In this document: piece by piece, positions 17,410 to 29,272 of the stretch | Layout of the letters: each line of letters begins with the position of its first letter | Numbering within the stretch: position 1 is the stretch's first letter | DNA from: Eudorina sp. 2006-703-Eu-15 | Taxonomy: Eukaryota > Chlorophyta > Chlorophyceae > Chlamydomonadales > Volvocaceae | Direction: 5' to 3' | DNA: 64,000 nucleotides | Assembly: GCA_003117195.1 (NCBI GenBank) | Contig: BDSI01000005.1 | Location: 2,092,857-2,156,856, forward strand | The notes under the pieces: model-generated | Told to the model about the DNA's origin: nothing | The model's database searches: none | The model's input: only the letters and a program-made list of their open reading frames with translations | Position numbers and translations under genes: made by a program

Positions 17410-19128
17410 GGCGGTGGCGGTGGCGGTGGCGGCGGCGGCGGGCTGCATCCCGCGCAGTGGGGCAGTGGCGCTGCGCCGCCGTCGCCCCTGAGCTCCTCCG
17501 GCGGCAGGCCGCCTTCGCCGCCCCAGCACCAGCAGCAGCAGCAGCACCCCGTTCCGACCCGTACGTCAGGGGGTCCCGGCCCAGCACAGCTGCTGCCGTC
17601 GCCGCCGCCGCCGCCGCAAGGCAGCAGAAGTACCAGCGGCGCACGTACTGATCGGACGTTGGGTCACGGCGCACCGGCGGCGGCGGCGATCGCCTCGCCC
17701 GGCACGGCGGCGGCGGCAGCGGCGGCGGCGGCAGCAGCCGGTGCCGGTCCATCGGCCTCCCCCACGGCGGCCCTTTCCGGCACCCTAACGACGCAGGGCA
17801 CAAGTCCCTCGTACGGCGCCCCCCTGGGCCAGCTGCCGTCGGCCAACGGTAGCAGCATGCTCGGCGGCAGTAGCAACGGCGTCGCGGCGGCCGAGACGCT
17901 GTCGGCGCTGCCGGCGCCGCTGCAGTTATCCGGCCTCAGCGGCGGCGGTGGCGGCGGCGGCGGCGTGTCGGGACTGTTCCTGGACAGCGCCGCCAACATC
18001 CGCCATCCCCTGGAGTCCGCGAAGGTGGCGGCGGCGGCAGCGGGGCCGGCGGCCACGGCGAATAACTCGCCGGACCTGATCAGCAGCAGCGGATTCGCCG
18101 GCGGCGGCGGCGGCGGTGGGGCGGGGGGCACCGGCTTCAGTGCCGGCGGCGCCCTGTCGTCCACCGACGCGGTCGTTGCGGGCCTTATGGAGAGTATGCT
18201 GAGATCCGGCGGCGCGGCGGCGCTCCACGATGATGTCGCCGCCGCCGCTGCAGCAGCAGCAGCAGCAGCAGCAGCGGAGGACAATGGCGCAGCCGCGGCC
18301 GCGGAGGCGGCGGCGGCGGCCCACGGCTTGGCCATTCTTCCGCCCGCCCACGGTCGTGGGGCATCGTCGGGGGTTGGCGGTGCCGCCACTGGCCCACGGG
18401 TCTCTTCCGCCGCCGCCGTCACCGGCGGTACATCGCCGGCGGTGCGTTGGGGAAGGCCAGCGTCCGGGGGGACGAGCAGCGGCAGCGGCGCGCCGCAGGG
18501 CGGGACGGGCGGCTTATCGGGCGGCGGCGGCGGCGGCGGCGGCGCGAGCTCGTCCTCCCTGGAGGCCCTCATGTCGTTCCGCGACGAATCGGGCAAGCCG
18601 CTGGTGCATTTGATGACGCCCGCGGACATGGCCCGGCTGGACAGCCACCACCTGCAACTGCAACAGCAGCAGCAGCAACACCAGCTACAACTGCAACAAC
18701 AGCAGCAGCAACACCAGCTACAACTGCAACAACAACAACAGCAGCAGCAGCAGCGACAGCAGCAGCAGCACCCTCTGAAACGCCAACTCACTGCACAGCC
18801 GCTGCTGCAAGATCAGCAACCTCAGCAGCAACCTCAGCAGCAGCAGCAGTTCGAGCTGCGGGAGCAGCAGTCGGCCGGGGTGACGGCGAAGCAGGCGGCG
18901 GTGGGGGCGTCTGGGTCGTACCTCGGTCTGGACGTTGCGCCGCGGCCTCAGTACGGCGCATGCGAGATCATGCTGCTGGCGGCGGGGGTGCTTGTCGTAC
19001 TGTTCAATCTAATCGTGGTAATCTATGTGTTGGTTTCCGTACAATTGATGGAGCTGCGGTCCGGAGTGGGCGCCGGCGCCGACGGTGGGGGCAGCGGCGG
19101 CGCTGCCGTACATCGCCCCGAGCTGTGA
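10030..19128 (+). CDS. Giant low-complexity protein with one C-terminal transmembrane segment
   Basis: Not recognised as a named family. Seven exons (10030-10727, 11373-11696, 12531-12626, 13258-13523, 13818-14108, 14238-15698, 15872-19128) join in matching phases to 2130 residues. The N-terminus (1-230) is Gly/Ala/Ser-rich with basic patches (SKRRNSGKG, GSKSRRSMGG). Exon 2 ends in the basic helix-like FARFRKSSAKNLRASLERN. Residues about 742-829 are a Gln/His run. A Gly run of about 20 sits near 1550 and a second Gln run at about 1975-2042. One hydrophobic stretch, MLLAAGVLVVLFNLIVVIYV, lies at about 2078-2100 and is followed by only about 25 residues. There is no N-terminal signal peptide, so the layout fits a tail-anchored membrane protein with a very large disordered cytosolic part (inference). 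The start is the first in-frame ATG; an upstream exon cannot be excluded. Confidence 0.75.
12641..12688 (+). repeat. GGGGACA/GGGACA minisatellite in intron 3
   Basis: Six or more GGGACA-like units of 6-7 bp just after the donor site of the 96-bp third exon of the giant protein gene. Confidence 0.8.
14117..14173 (+). repeat. 17-bp tandem repeat in intron 5
   Basis: Three and a half copies of a 17-bp unit (core GTGTGGGTTGACAGG) directly after the intron donor at 14109, filling half of a 129-bp intron. Confidence 0.85.
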
Positions 19129-21249
19129 CGCAGGCAACGGCCGGGCGGCGCTGTCACGCAGGCGAAGAGGTCCGCGTAGCTGCAGGAGGGGCCAGCCGGC
19201 AGAAAAACGCGAGTCGCTGACTTGGCGCAAAAAGGAAGACGAATTGCGCTGTCGTCGCGGCATTGTGGCGGGGTGTGAAAGGGTTTGGACGATTGCAATC
19301 AGCCAAGCAAAGCCTTGCTCAGGCCGTTCCCACGCGTCGTCTGGGTGTTTCCAGTACACGGCGCCGTGCGCCGCACGGAAGGGTCTCGGTGATGTCTCAG
19401 ACCCTTGATCCACGAGTGGGGATATAGCTGGCGCCGAGATCTCCGAGACTAGTTTCTTGAGATCGCACAGCATCTCAATGAACGGCAAAGCGTGGCGTCA
19501 GCGCTCCGAAACCGCAGATTCTGGGGGTACGGGGGCACCGCTGCACGGGCATCTCTCGGTTTGGGGCGGGTGCGAGGGTGTGGGGCGGGTGTTCGCTGAG
19601 GGGGGAGCTACTGATTTACCCCCGGAGTAGTGCTTTGCGGGGTGTCGGGTTGGGTGGGATGGGACGGGGTGGGAGCGGCGGGGAGCGGGGCGGCGGAGCC
19701 CGGGGCGGGCTGCCCGCTGCCGTTGATTGGTTGAAGCTGGAGCTACCGTGTACCCTGCACAGCGAAGTGGGGTGCCCGCAGGAGCAGGGCGGCGGTTGTC
19801 GGTTGTCGGTTGTCGGGCTGCCACACTCGGGATGTGTTGAGTCGCGGTGTGCCAGCAGGTCGGCGATGGGGGGCGATGGTCGGCAGCCGATGGCGCGCGA
19901 TGTCGGCGGCGACGAGAGTGAGGCACTCGACCGGGAAGGGAACGCAGTGCCGTGGTCGGTCAAGTTGCGCCAGTGAGTGCGGCATCAGCGGCTGCACCAA
20001 ATTGTGTACAGACTCTGTGTGCTTCTTGGCCCGGCTCGCCTCTCGCCCGGCCAGGAGGCGAGGCGGCGGCTGTCACCGACGGTTTCGTGGGGGTATTGGG
20101 CCCGCCCGCCGCAATCTCAGACTGGTTCAAGCGCCCCGTGGGACACAGCCCCGTGGGGCTTCGGCGTACGGCCCGGGGCCTTACGCGATCTCACGGGTTT
20201 ACACGGGGGAGGGGTGTCGGGGTCGTACGGTGCCCTCTTCCGTACGGGATCGGGTGGGGCCGGGGTTGTTAGGGCGCGCGGGGGGAACAGCCCTGTGCTG
20301 CGCTGCTGCACGGTACCCAGAGATGGGGTATTCGGGCGGTCTCACTCCCGGGGGTGTGGGGGTTTACGCTGAGGAACCGCTGTCTTGATTGAACAAAAGT
20401 GGGGGTGCGCCGCAGGCCCCGCCGTTGGCTGAGCAGCCCCCGCCCAAGCGGGGCAAAGAGCGCGGCCGGGACTGCTGCAGGGAGGGAGGTCTGGGAGGTA
20501 GGCAGATCAGGTGGGGCCGACTGATGGCCGAATGGATGGATGGATGGATGGCCGGCTGCGTCGAATCCCTCCTGAGGTGCGTGCTGGGTTTGTGAGGTGG
20601 CGGCTAGCGTGGCTGTGATGGTGGTTTGCAGTTGTTGGTGGTTGGTTGCAGCAGCGGCGGTAACGGCGGCAGCGGTGATGTGCGACTGGTCCTGCTGGTG
20701 GTTGATTGTCGCTGGGGTTTCACGGTGGTGAAAGAGGCGTGGGGTCGGGCCGCGGCAATGTTGCTCCCGGTGGATTTCAATCAAACCCGGTCATCATTCT
20801 TATCATTATCATCATCATCTTGTTGGGTTATCCCTGCACGCGATCACACACCAATGTGGGCCTGATGCCTGGATGTCTGATGTCCAGGGAGGGTCAGGTC
20901 AGAGTGGATGGCTGTAGCAGCACTGCAGCGGTGCCAGAATTGTGGACGAATCCCGGCTTTGGTCAGTGCGGTGAGGCGGTCGGCCGGAGCGGCCGGAGCG
21001 AGGGGGGGGGCACCGGCTTCCGTTGGCTGGAGGGCAGCCCCGCGGCTTGGTTCGTGATGTCCCAAGGTGTCAGTGCGGAGGCGGGCGGGCGGGCGGGTGG
21101 GCGGGCGGATGTGGTGGTGAGGCAGTGGTGGTGTTAGCGCGCTGAGGCTGTGCGAGGGGCGTGATATGAGCTGCGAGTGCGGAGGTGGGATTCAGGAGTG
21201 ATAGGGTTGATGTTTGGATGAGCTGGGCTGCTGGGGTGCGCCCTGTGTG

Positions 21250-21281
21250 GGGCTGACACGACTCTCGCTTCGTGTCAGCCC
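21250..21281. repeat. Perfect 12-bp inverted repeat with 8-nt loop
   Basis: GGGCTGACACGA (21250-21261) is followed by an 8-nt spacer and then its exact reverse complement (21270-21281). It would form a strong hairpin in RNA or cruciform DNA. Confidence 0.9.
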
Positions 21282-22327
21282 GCGGGTGGTGTCCGTCACA
21301 CCCCCGGTGCGCGTGTCGGCGCGGCGCAGCCTCCCCCAAGGGCAAGGGAGGATGTTGCGCCAACATGTCCCCCTGGAGCGGCTTCGCGCAGTGCTGGCAC
21401 GCGGGGCCGGGGTCTGCTTGGCGCTCGCGGCGAGGGGTGGCGGGTGGCGGGAGGGTTTGTGGCGTTTTGGTCAAATTATTGAGAAGGCGCGCTTCAGTAG
21501 CATCCACTGGCGCTCTGCTTTGTTTGTGTTTATGTATTATGTTGGTCAGCCATTGGTTTCAGCCCTCTGTGTTTACGATGTGGTCCTTCGATGAGATGGC
21601 CCCTGCACCGCTTGCACCCGCACCTCCTCCCTCCCCTCTTGAGATGGCGGTCACCCAGCATTGCCGCCGCAGCAGGCACCACACATGGGCCCTTCTGCCT
21701 CACTCGAGCTGCGGGCCTGCGGCGACCTCCTGGCGTGGTGGAGGCGGGCAGCCCAGCTGGCCCCATGACGCGATGATGCCATCGGGTCGGAAGCCCAAGG
21801 TGACGATTACAACACCTCTCCCGCTACACCGCGCTGCACCGAGCAGCATCTTCGAAGCCACATCTTTGAAGCCACATCTTCAAAGCCAGCAGCAGCCGCA
21901 TACTCCCCCCTGCAAGTGTCCTCCGTTTCATGTACGACAGGCGATTACCATCACAAACTGATGACTGGCGCTATTTTGTTCCCTGTTTCAAGACCTCGTG
22001 AATGCGCCCCTTCCTCTTACAACACCCGTACCGTACGACTGTCACAGCCAAACCCATTTCTGCGCGTCCTGGCTCTATCCGGCCATTCGCGCCTCCGTAA
22101 CAGCTCAGTGCAACTCCCTGTGCCACTCTAACGGCTCTGGGTTGTTTCTGCTTTCCCCGCACCCCGCGCCACCAGCCCCATCTCCCACAGCTTCAGACAC
22201 ACACACGCACACACGGAAGTTGGGCGTCGACACCCCATGCACGTTGATATTGAGGCGTTGTCCAGAAACTGCGCCCGCTCCGCTCCGGAGTCAGCCCGCT
22301 CCGCTCCGGAGTCCACCCACCTTAGAT

Positions 22328-22332
22328 TTACA
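22328..22332 (-). terminator. Possible TGTAA poly(A) signal of the 1558-residue gene
   Basis: TTACA on the plus strand, about 820 bp after the minus-strand stop at 23155. The distance is long but possible for a volvocine 3'UTR. Further copies occur near 22018 and 21805. Confidence 0.3.
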
Positions 22333-22843
22333 TCACTTCCGCCCCCGCCGCCGCGCCGCCCCGCCCCGCCCCGCCTTCATGGCGTAGGTCAGATATGAGC
22401 CGATATGCCTATGGGCGAGCGGGAAGTCCAGCGGCAGCAGAAACAATCCCCCACACGGCAAAACCCGTCAGCGCCCTTCCCCACTGCCGTACCGCTGCGT
22501 TCCGTCCTTCCGTGCCCCCCCCCCGCCTTGCGTGCAACGCCTCTCCCCCAAACCACCAACCACCAACGACTTTTCAGTCCTGACGTAATTCTGACACCGT
22601 TGGGGATCTAAACCGGTAACGACCCCGGTCACCCCAACGGTCGTTCCCATCGTCCAAGAGGCAAGAGAAGCGCGTGCCTGCCGTACCGTAGGGGTCTGCA
22701 CCCGAACGGCAACAACCCGCCTACACGCCGGCGGCTGCGCCCGGCCGCAGTCCGCTGGCCCCACCAACAGTCTCCACCATCACAGCCACTGTCGTACATG
22801 CACATGCCCCAGATGTTGCTCCCCTAAACCCTCATCGGGTGAC

Positions 22844-22871
22844 GCACTGCACTGCACTGCACTGCACTGCG
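22844..22871. repeat. (GCACT)n pentamer array
   Basis: Five clean copies of GCACT in intergenic DNA, 280 bp downstream of the 1558-residue gene stop. Confidence 0.9.
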
Positions 22872-23154
22872 GGGTAGCGGCGGCAGGGGCGCACGGGGGT
22901 CCCAACCCTTGCTGCCCAAGGCCGGCCAGAGCACGCCGCTCTTGGTCGCGAAGCGGGACAGCCGCCGCCGCTGCTCAAACAACTCAAACCCCGGAAGCGC
23001 CGTTCCCCACCAACTCAGCCCCCGGCGCGCCCCGGCCCACGTGCGGCCTCCGAAACCAAACCCGAACCCCAGGACTCCCACCCCGTCGTGGACCGGTCCC
23101 CCCCGGTCCCCTGCCCCTGCGTCACGAAGCGGAGAACCTCCTCTGCCGTACGTT

Positions 23155-26100
23155 TTACGCGTACGGCAGATTCCGGAGCCGTGCGATTTCCTGGCGGCGG
23201 GACTGGCAGTAGTCGGCGGCGCTTCCAAGTTTTTGCTGTACGGCGTACGACACGTCGCCGCGTTCGTCTGGCTCTATATAGAGCGGCCGTTCCGAGTCGT
23301 TGTCGTCGTCCACGTGAGTGTGGAGGCGGTTGGGGCCGTGGCCGTCGGGCCCCGGACCGCGGGTCGCAGAAATCGACCGATGCATGTACGGCAGGCCGCC
23401 GTTGCTGGCGGCGGCGCCACCGCCGCTGCTGCCACGGCCTCCGGCAACCGTGTAACTCTCGTACGGCAAGTAGGCGCCGCCGCTGCTGCCGCCGGCGGAT
23501 CCCCAGGCGGCGCGGGGAGCCGACGGACCCGGCCCGCTCAGCGGCTTGCCGCCGCCGCCGCCGATTACGACGACGCCACCGCCGGCAGCGGCTTGGGCCG
23601 CGTAGGCCGTGTGGAGGAAGGGGCTGCCGCCGACGCCGGGTGGGGAGGAGCCTGAGTTGTACGACGTGAAGGCTGGCGCCCTGCCGTACGCGGGGTTTGC
23701 GCTACTTGGCCTCGCAGGACGCGTCGATGGGTACGCACCTCCGCTGCCGCCGGGCGCACCCAATGTGCCGTACATAGACGGGTCGGCGCCGCCGCCGCCG
23801 CCGCTATTCCCCGCTGCTCGAGCACCGCTGTACGTCATCGCCGAGGCGGGACGAGCCCGGCTGCCGTTCGCCGCCGGCGCCACACCAAAGCCGCTGGCAC
23901 CGCCCGCGCCGCCTCCGAAACCCGCCGAGAACGGCCTGTTGCCGCGGCCAGCGGCGCCGCCGCCGCCGCTACCGAACCCGTGATCCAGCGCGCCGCCGTA
24001 CATACCGCTTCCGCCGCCGCCAGCGCCTCCGAAACTCATACCCGGCTGCGACAATTGCTGCGACTGCTGCTGCTGCGCCGCCGCCGTCGCCGCGTTCCGT
24101 ACCTTCTTCGCCTGCTGCTTCAACTTGGCGTGCCCCGACAAAAACTGCTTCAGAGTAAGCTCCTTGACAATCGCGACGGCGCCGCCGATGTCGCCGAGGG
24201 CCCCGGCGGTGCAATCCGAGGGTAGCGGCGGCAGCTCTTCCACCAACTGAATGGTCAGGTTGGAGAATCGGTCCTTCAGACGGTACCGTTTCGTCATGAC
24301 CCCCAGTTGCTGCAGCCACCGGTTCGCCTCGACGATGCGCTTGAGCGTGTCGGCGACGTACACGCTCACGGTGACGCCGCCGACCTCGACGGCGGCGGTG
24401 CCGCCGGCCGCCGCCGGCGCGTCCGGCGGCTGTACATTCACCGTCACCGGGGCGTCGAAAGTGGTGTCGAAGTGGCCCGAGGCGGCCGGGCCGCCGCCGC
24501 CGGCGCCGGCGGCACCGCCGGCGGCTGCGCCGCGCGTGGCGGAGGCGGGACGTAGGTGGTGAGGCTGCGCCGACATCGGTCGCATCAGCGGCTTCGGGAC
24601 GTTGACGACGGCTGGTGGATTCATGAAGCCGGGGCGGGCGGACCCAGGCCGCCGGCGACCACTTGCCGGCGCTGTCATGGGTCGCGGCGGCCGACGACCG
24701 GCGACGCCACCCGCGCCGGCGGCGTCCGCCAGTCCCGCGGCCCCGTTGCCCGCCGCCTTCGCCGCCGGTGGCGGCAGCGGCGGCGGCGGCGGCGGCCCCG
24801 TCGGCGGACCTTGTTGCCTACCCGCGGCGGCGGTGCCGTTGAGGGCATCCAACCACACGTCAAACTTAATCCGGTTCTGTGCGACCGCGGCGTTCAGATC
24901 GCCGTCCTCCATCACCGACACCGACGTCTCCCCGCCGACGGCGCCGCTGCCGCTGTTGCTCCGCAGCGGCCCCCGCGGTGGCACCACCGGCGGCAGCAGC
25001 CGCCCCGCGCGCATCTCCCTCGCCAGCCCAACAAAATCCGCGCCGGCGCCGGCGCCGCCGCTGACTGCATCGCCGATGGCAGCGGCGGCAGCGGCGCCGC
25101 CGCCGCTGCCGCTGGCGGCGGTCTCCAGCGTGGCGGAGATGGGCCGCATGTGCGGCGCCGAGATGGGCCGGCCGCCGTGACGGGCCGCCGCCGCCGCCGC
25201 CGCCGCGTCCATAGGGCCCCCGGAGCGGACCGCCTTGAGGGAGGAACTGTTGGTTAGTCCGACGCTGGGCCCCTCGCCACGCCCCGGCGAGCCGCTCCTC
25301 CCTGGAGAGCCCCCGCGGCCCGGAGATGTACCGCGGAAGGGCGGCCCCGCCGCCGTCGCCGTCAGATCGTCCGTCACGACGTGGTAGCCAAGGTAGCCGA
25401 AGGCCGCCAGGCCGGCGCCGGCGGGACGCGTCGCCGCCAACTTGCGCCGCGCCGCCGCCGCCGCCTCCGCCGCCGCTCGGTGATGCTGCGGCAGCACCTC
25501 GATGTCGTGTTTCAGCAGCTGCAGCGCGAACTGCTGCGACGGCTGCAGCTCCGACAGCGGCGGCGGCTGCGGCGGCGGCATCAGCGCCGACGGCAAGGGG
25601 ATACTGCCCGTGCCGCTGCTGCTGACGCTCCGCTGGCTGTGGCTGGGCGCCAGCGGCGGCGCCGCGGACCTGACGGACGCCGCGTCCGTACTCGCTCCCG
25701 CGACGCCGCTGCCCGCGCCCGACGCCGTGGACTTGAAGATGGGCGGCAGGGTTGCCGGCGGCAGCGCCGCGCCCCCGAACTCCTCCTCCGCCCCGCCCGT
25801 CGCCGCCGCCGTCGCCGCCGCGTACTCACCACCCTCCTGTCGGTCGTCGTCCTCCGCAGCGCCGGCCACACTGCTGCCCACCGGCGGAGCTCCCGACGGC
25901 GGGCGCTGAGCCGTCGCGTCTGCGCCGGGCGTCCCCCTGGAGGACTCCCGGGACGGCGGCGGCAGCGCTGCAGTCCCGCTAGCCCGGGACCTCAACGACG
26001 AGGAGGCCCGCAACGCCCGAGATGCCGACGGCGACGCACGCAGCAAGCCGGAGCCCTCCCCTGACACGGACGCCAGGGGCTGAGGCGCGGGATCGCCCTC

Positions 26101-29100
26101 CCGCTGCTGCTGCTGCTGCTGCCGCTCCTCTTCTTCCTCCTCCTCTTCCTCCTCTTGTTCCTCGTCGTCTTCAAACGTGTCCTCGCCGTAATCGTCCTGC
26201 TCCTCCTCGTCCTCGTTGCCCTCCGCCTGGGGACTCAGCTCCTGACCCGCGGACCGACGGGACGTCTCCGCCTGGACCGGGCCCGGCGAGCCCCGGCCCG
26301 CGTGGTACGACGCGTCGTACGGCAGCGGCTCCACGAACCCGCGCATGGCCATGCTGTGCGTCGAGCCCGCCGCAGACCGGGCGTCCTGGCCCCCGCCGCC
26401 CCCGCCGCCGCCGTCCTCCCGTTCCTCCTCCTCGCCCCAACCTTCGGCGCTCTCGCCACGCAGCTCCGGGCCGGCGGCGCCGCCTCCACCGCTGCCTGGC
26501 GACGATCGCCGTACATCTGATTGGCCGCTCTGACGGCGAAACGGATCGCCTGGACCATCTGCGGCCGCACCGGATCTGTCCGCCGATGCCATTAGAACCC
26601 CCTCGTCGACTTGCTCCGCGCCGCCGTCGCCACCACTCGCCTCCGCTGCGGCTCCACGACCGTCGTCGTCCTCGTCTCCCTCCTCCTCTTCCACTTCGCC
26701 ATCGTCGCCGCCGCCGCCCGCCTCGTCCTCCGTGACCTCCTCCGCGCTCGGCTGTGGCCTCGCCTCCTGCGGCTCGTAATCCTCCTCCTCCTCCTCCTCC
26801 TCCTTCGGCCCGTCCGCCTGCCCGCCGTCACCATCCTCAGCCCCAGACGCTCCCTGCGGCTCTCCCGCCTCATCCTCCTCCGCCGCGCCCTCCGCGGCGG
26901 CGGCTGCCGCGGCCGTCTCGCCCTCTTCCTGCGCCGCGCCGGACTGGTCGCGGTCGAGCACCGCATCGTCCGCGCCCCTGGGCGCCTTCGGCGCGCCCTC
27001 GCCCTCGCCAAAGGTACTGCCCAGTCGGCCCATCTCAGAGGGCTGTCTGGAGTCGCAGACGGTACCCTCCCCGGTCTCCTCCTCGATTCCGGAGAGGGAC
27101 ACCCTGGACTGGTTCACGATGCGGGAGTTGGCGACTGCGGACGGATGGGGCGCGGGCGGGGAGGTTGGCATCGAGGGCAGCCGGACATGGAGCGCGCGGG
27201 CGGGGAGTGTGTGAGGTAGAGGAGAGAAGGTCCTGGAGGAATGGACGCGACCCAGATCCCGATCTAGATTTATAGACCCAGATCCCGATCTAGATTTATA
27301 GACCCAGATCCCGATCTAGATTCATAGACCCAGATGCCCATCTAGACCCAGTTCCTGATTTGGACCCAGATGCAGATCTCGACCCAGATCCCTCTAGGGG
27401 ACCGTCAGGGAACAGGAATGTTCAATGCAAAGCATAGCGCGCACCCCTGCCCCTGCCCGCCGAATGGCACACACTCACACACAAACAAGGAGGAAGGGCT
27501 CAGTTTTCTCTTACACACACGAAGAGGGAGGCGGAGAGGGTTGCTCACCTGTGCGGAGCTCGGCCGACTGCGGGCGGGACAGGTACGACAGGTTCTGTCC
27601 GGATGCCTGCGCCTGCAAGAGGTACGGCCGCGCGGGCGGCTCGTACTCCTCACGGGGCGCGTCCAGATCCACTGCGGAGGGGCGGGGGGGGGGCGGAGGG
27701 GCGGGGGGAGGGGACAAAGCTATCTTGATTGATTGACACGGCGGGGGACACAGCACGGCGGGGGGTTAGGGATGCCGACGCGATGTCGGTCAGATGACAC
27801 CCGCGAAGGGACCATATCCCCGCGCAGGGACCATACCCCCGCGCCGAAGGACCCCGGCGGCTGTTCTGCCGTGTAGAGGAAAACGACCGGTTGGTGTGAT
27901 GACAATTGACGCCATGTGTTGGGAGATGTAAAACCGCTGGCTTCGACACGTAAGTGGCAAGCATAGCCTGTCAGCCTCCATCTCCATCACCTTCACCATC
28001 CCCCGCACCCGAACAATGTCAGTTTACCTGAAAACCCAAATGTTGAAGCCACGCCCACGCCCACGCCCACGCCATGTGCAAGGCCGCAGACCAGACCCCT
28101 CGCGTCCGGTCCCTCGCCTGTCGCCCCCCAGCACCACCGCATGCGCATAGCCGCGTCATTTCTGATCCTTTCGATTCCGTACACCCCCTCCTTCCCATCA
28201 TCGCCACCACCACCACCACCACCACCACCACCACCACAATGACGCAGGCGTCGCTATCACAGTCCGCCCGCCCGAGAGGGAAACTGCTGCCCGAGGGCGG
28301 CATCAATTCATGAACGGTGGAGGGCCTCGGGCGGCGGCAGAAGGTCCCCGCCGCAACAGACCCCGGCTGTGCAGGTACGGCGCTGCTGCACCCGCACCCA
28401 CCATCGCCGATCGATCCCCGCGCCTGGCGCTCCTTTTCCCGCTCCTTCTGCTGCTCGGGACGCGGCGACTCCACCGGCGGCGCAGACCAAGGCCGGCTGG
28501 CGCGGACCTGCATCGCCACCGGACGACGCGACCGCGAGGGGGAAAGAGGGGGAAAGAGGGGGAAAGAGGGGGAAAGAGGAGGAAAAGTCAAAGACGGCGC
28601 AGAATACCCGCGGGATGTGGGCGGCTTGCGAGGTCCGATAGGTGGCACATGGCAAGGCGGATTAGGGCTGCCGCCGCGGCAGGGGGACCCGGGACGCGAC
28701 GTCCCCGGGCGGAGACGTACAGTCATGTTGTCTGCGGGTTGGTGCGCAGCCTTTCTCCCCACATAGGAGTGAGCCCGGCGCTGAGAGCCCCCTCGCCACC
28801 CCGGGCTCCTTGCCTCTTCCTGGCGCTTGGAACGTGCCTCCTTGTACTTTGCATGTTCCTCTTCGATTTTGCGGTCCACCTCGTCATCATCACTTGCATT
28901 TTGTTCAAAGTAAGAGGTATCCTGCGTTTCAGTTGCAATGGCCCAGCGGTTAGGGGGGGAGTCCACACGGCCAGCACGCGCACAGGCAAAAGGCCTCTGA
29001 CGGGCGCATGCTGGGGTCTACAGAGGGAACTGGCTCAAAACTAGTTGGTCACCCTGTCCTGGATTAATCGACGTACTGTGGGCTCACAGATAACGCAGAC

Positions 29101-29272
29101 GTCTCTCAATCCCTCTAAAATACTCCTATACAACAATTTTTGGCAACAACTCCTAGCGATATGCACTAGTGAAGAACGATGGATTGTCGGTCGGTAACCT
29201 CGGCGCAAAACCACTAACCTCTTGAACAAATGCAACAGCGTCCGAAAAGTCCTCTATCAAAGGTGAACCCAT
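23155..29272 (-). CDS. Acidic disordered protein with repeated RP-x-[S/T]-A motifs
   Basis: Not recognised by family. Proposed minus-strand exons: 29272-29219, 28921-28402, 27671-27549 and 27134-23155, phases matching, 1558 residues. Exon 1 is 18 codons (ATG at 29272, donor GTTAGT). Exon 3 joins exon 4 through a clean pyrimidine-rich acceptor at 27134. After a short charged helix (about 19-60), RP-x-[S/T]-A occurs again and again: RPWSA, RPQSA, RPISA twice, RPMTA, RPMSA, RPASA, RPFSA, RPSSA. Residues about 280-560 are Glu/Asp-rich. The only globular-looking block is at about 1150-1235 (KRIVEANRWLQQLGV, then YRLKDRFSNLTIQLVEELP and KELTLKQFL). The large last exon is continuous but low-complexity, so an intron inside it could be missed. 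It shares a promoter region with the 442-residue gene. A cytoskeletal or ciliary role is only a guess. Confidence 0.65.
27249..27351. repeat. 26-bp tandem repeat in intron 3
   Basis: Three near-identical 26-bp units beginning GACCCAGATCCCGATCTAGA at 27249, 27275 and 27301, plus a decayed fourth. The GACCCAGATC core recurs elsewhere in the window. Confidence 0.92.
28200..28238. repeat. (CCA)n trinucleotide tract
   Basis: About twelve CCA units in intron 2 of the 1558-residue gene; (TGG)n on the sense strand. Confidence 0.9.
28537..28579. repeat. Decamer repeat inside coding exon 2
   Basis: Four copies of a 10-bp GGGGGAAAGA unit, read on the minus strand as TCTTTCCCCC. It encodes a Pro/Ser/Phe/Leu-rich stretch. 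Ten is not a multiple of three, so gain or loss of one unit would shift the frame. The frame stays open across it as given. Confidence 0.85.

Larger units (their letters stand above)
19129..23154. other. 4-kb stretch without recognised gene between convergent genes
   Basis: The stops of the giant protein gene (plus) and of the 1558-residue gene (minus) face each other across this region, so it should hold two 3'UTRs. I found no exon chain with consistent splice sites. It contains a perfect 12-bp inverted repeat at 21250, a GCACT pentamer array at 22844, a short CCCGC tract near 22360 and a TGTAA on the minus strand at 22328. Confidence 0.5.

Noticed and set aside
20706..21137. Open frame with an Ile/Leu stretch suggesting a membrane helix
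   Set aside because: The Ile run comes from an ATC/ATT simple repeat near 20795-20820 and there is no splice or codon support.
26592..27219. Arg-rich and Leu-rich open frames opposite the last exon of the 1558-residue gene
   Set aside because: They are antisense or frame-shifted readings of its Glu/Asp-coding tract; the acidic frame is the one that splices correctly at 27134.
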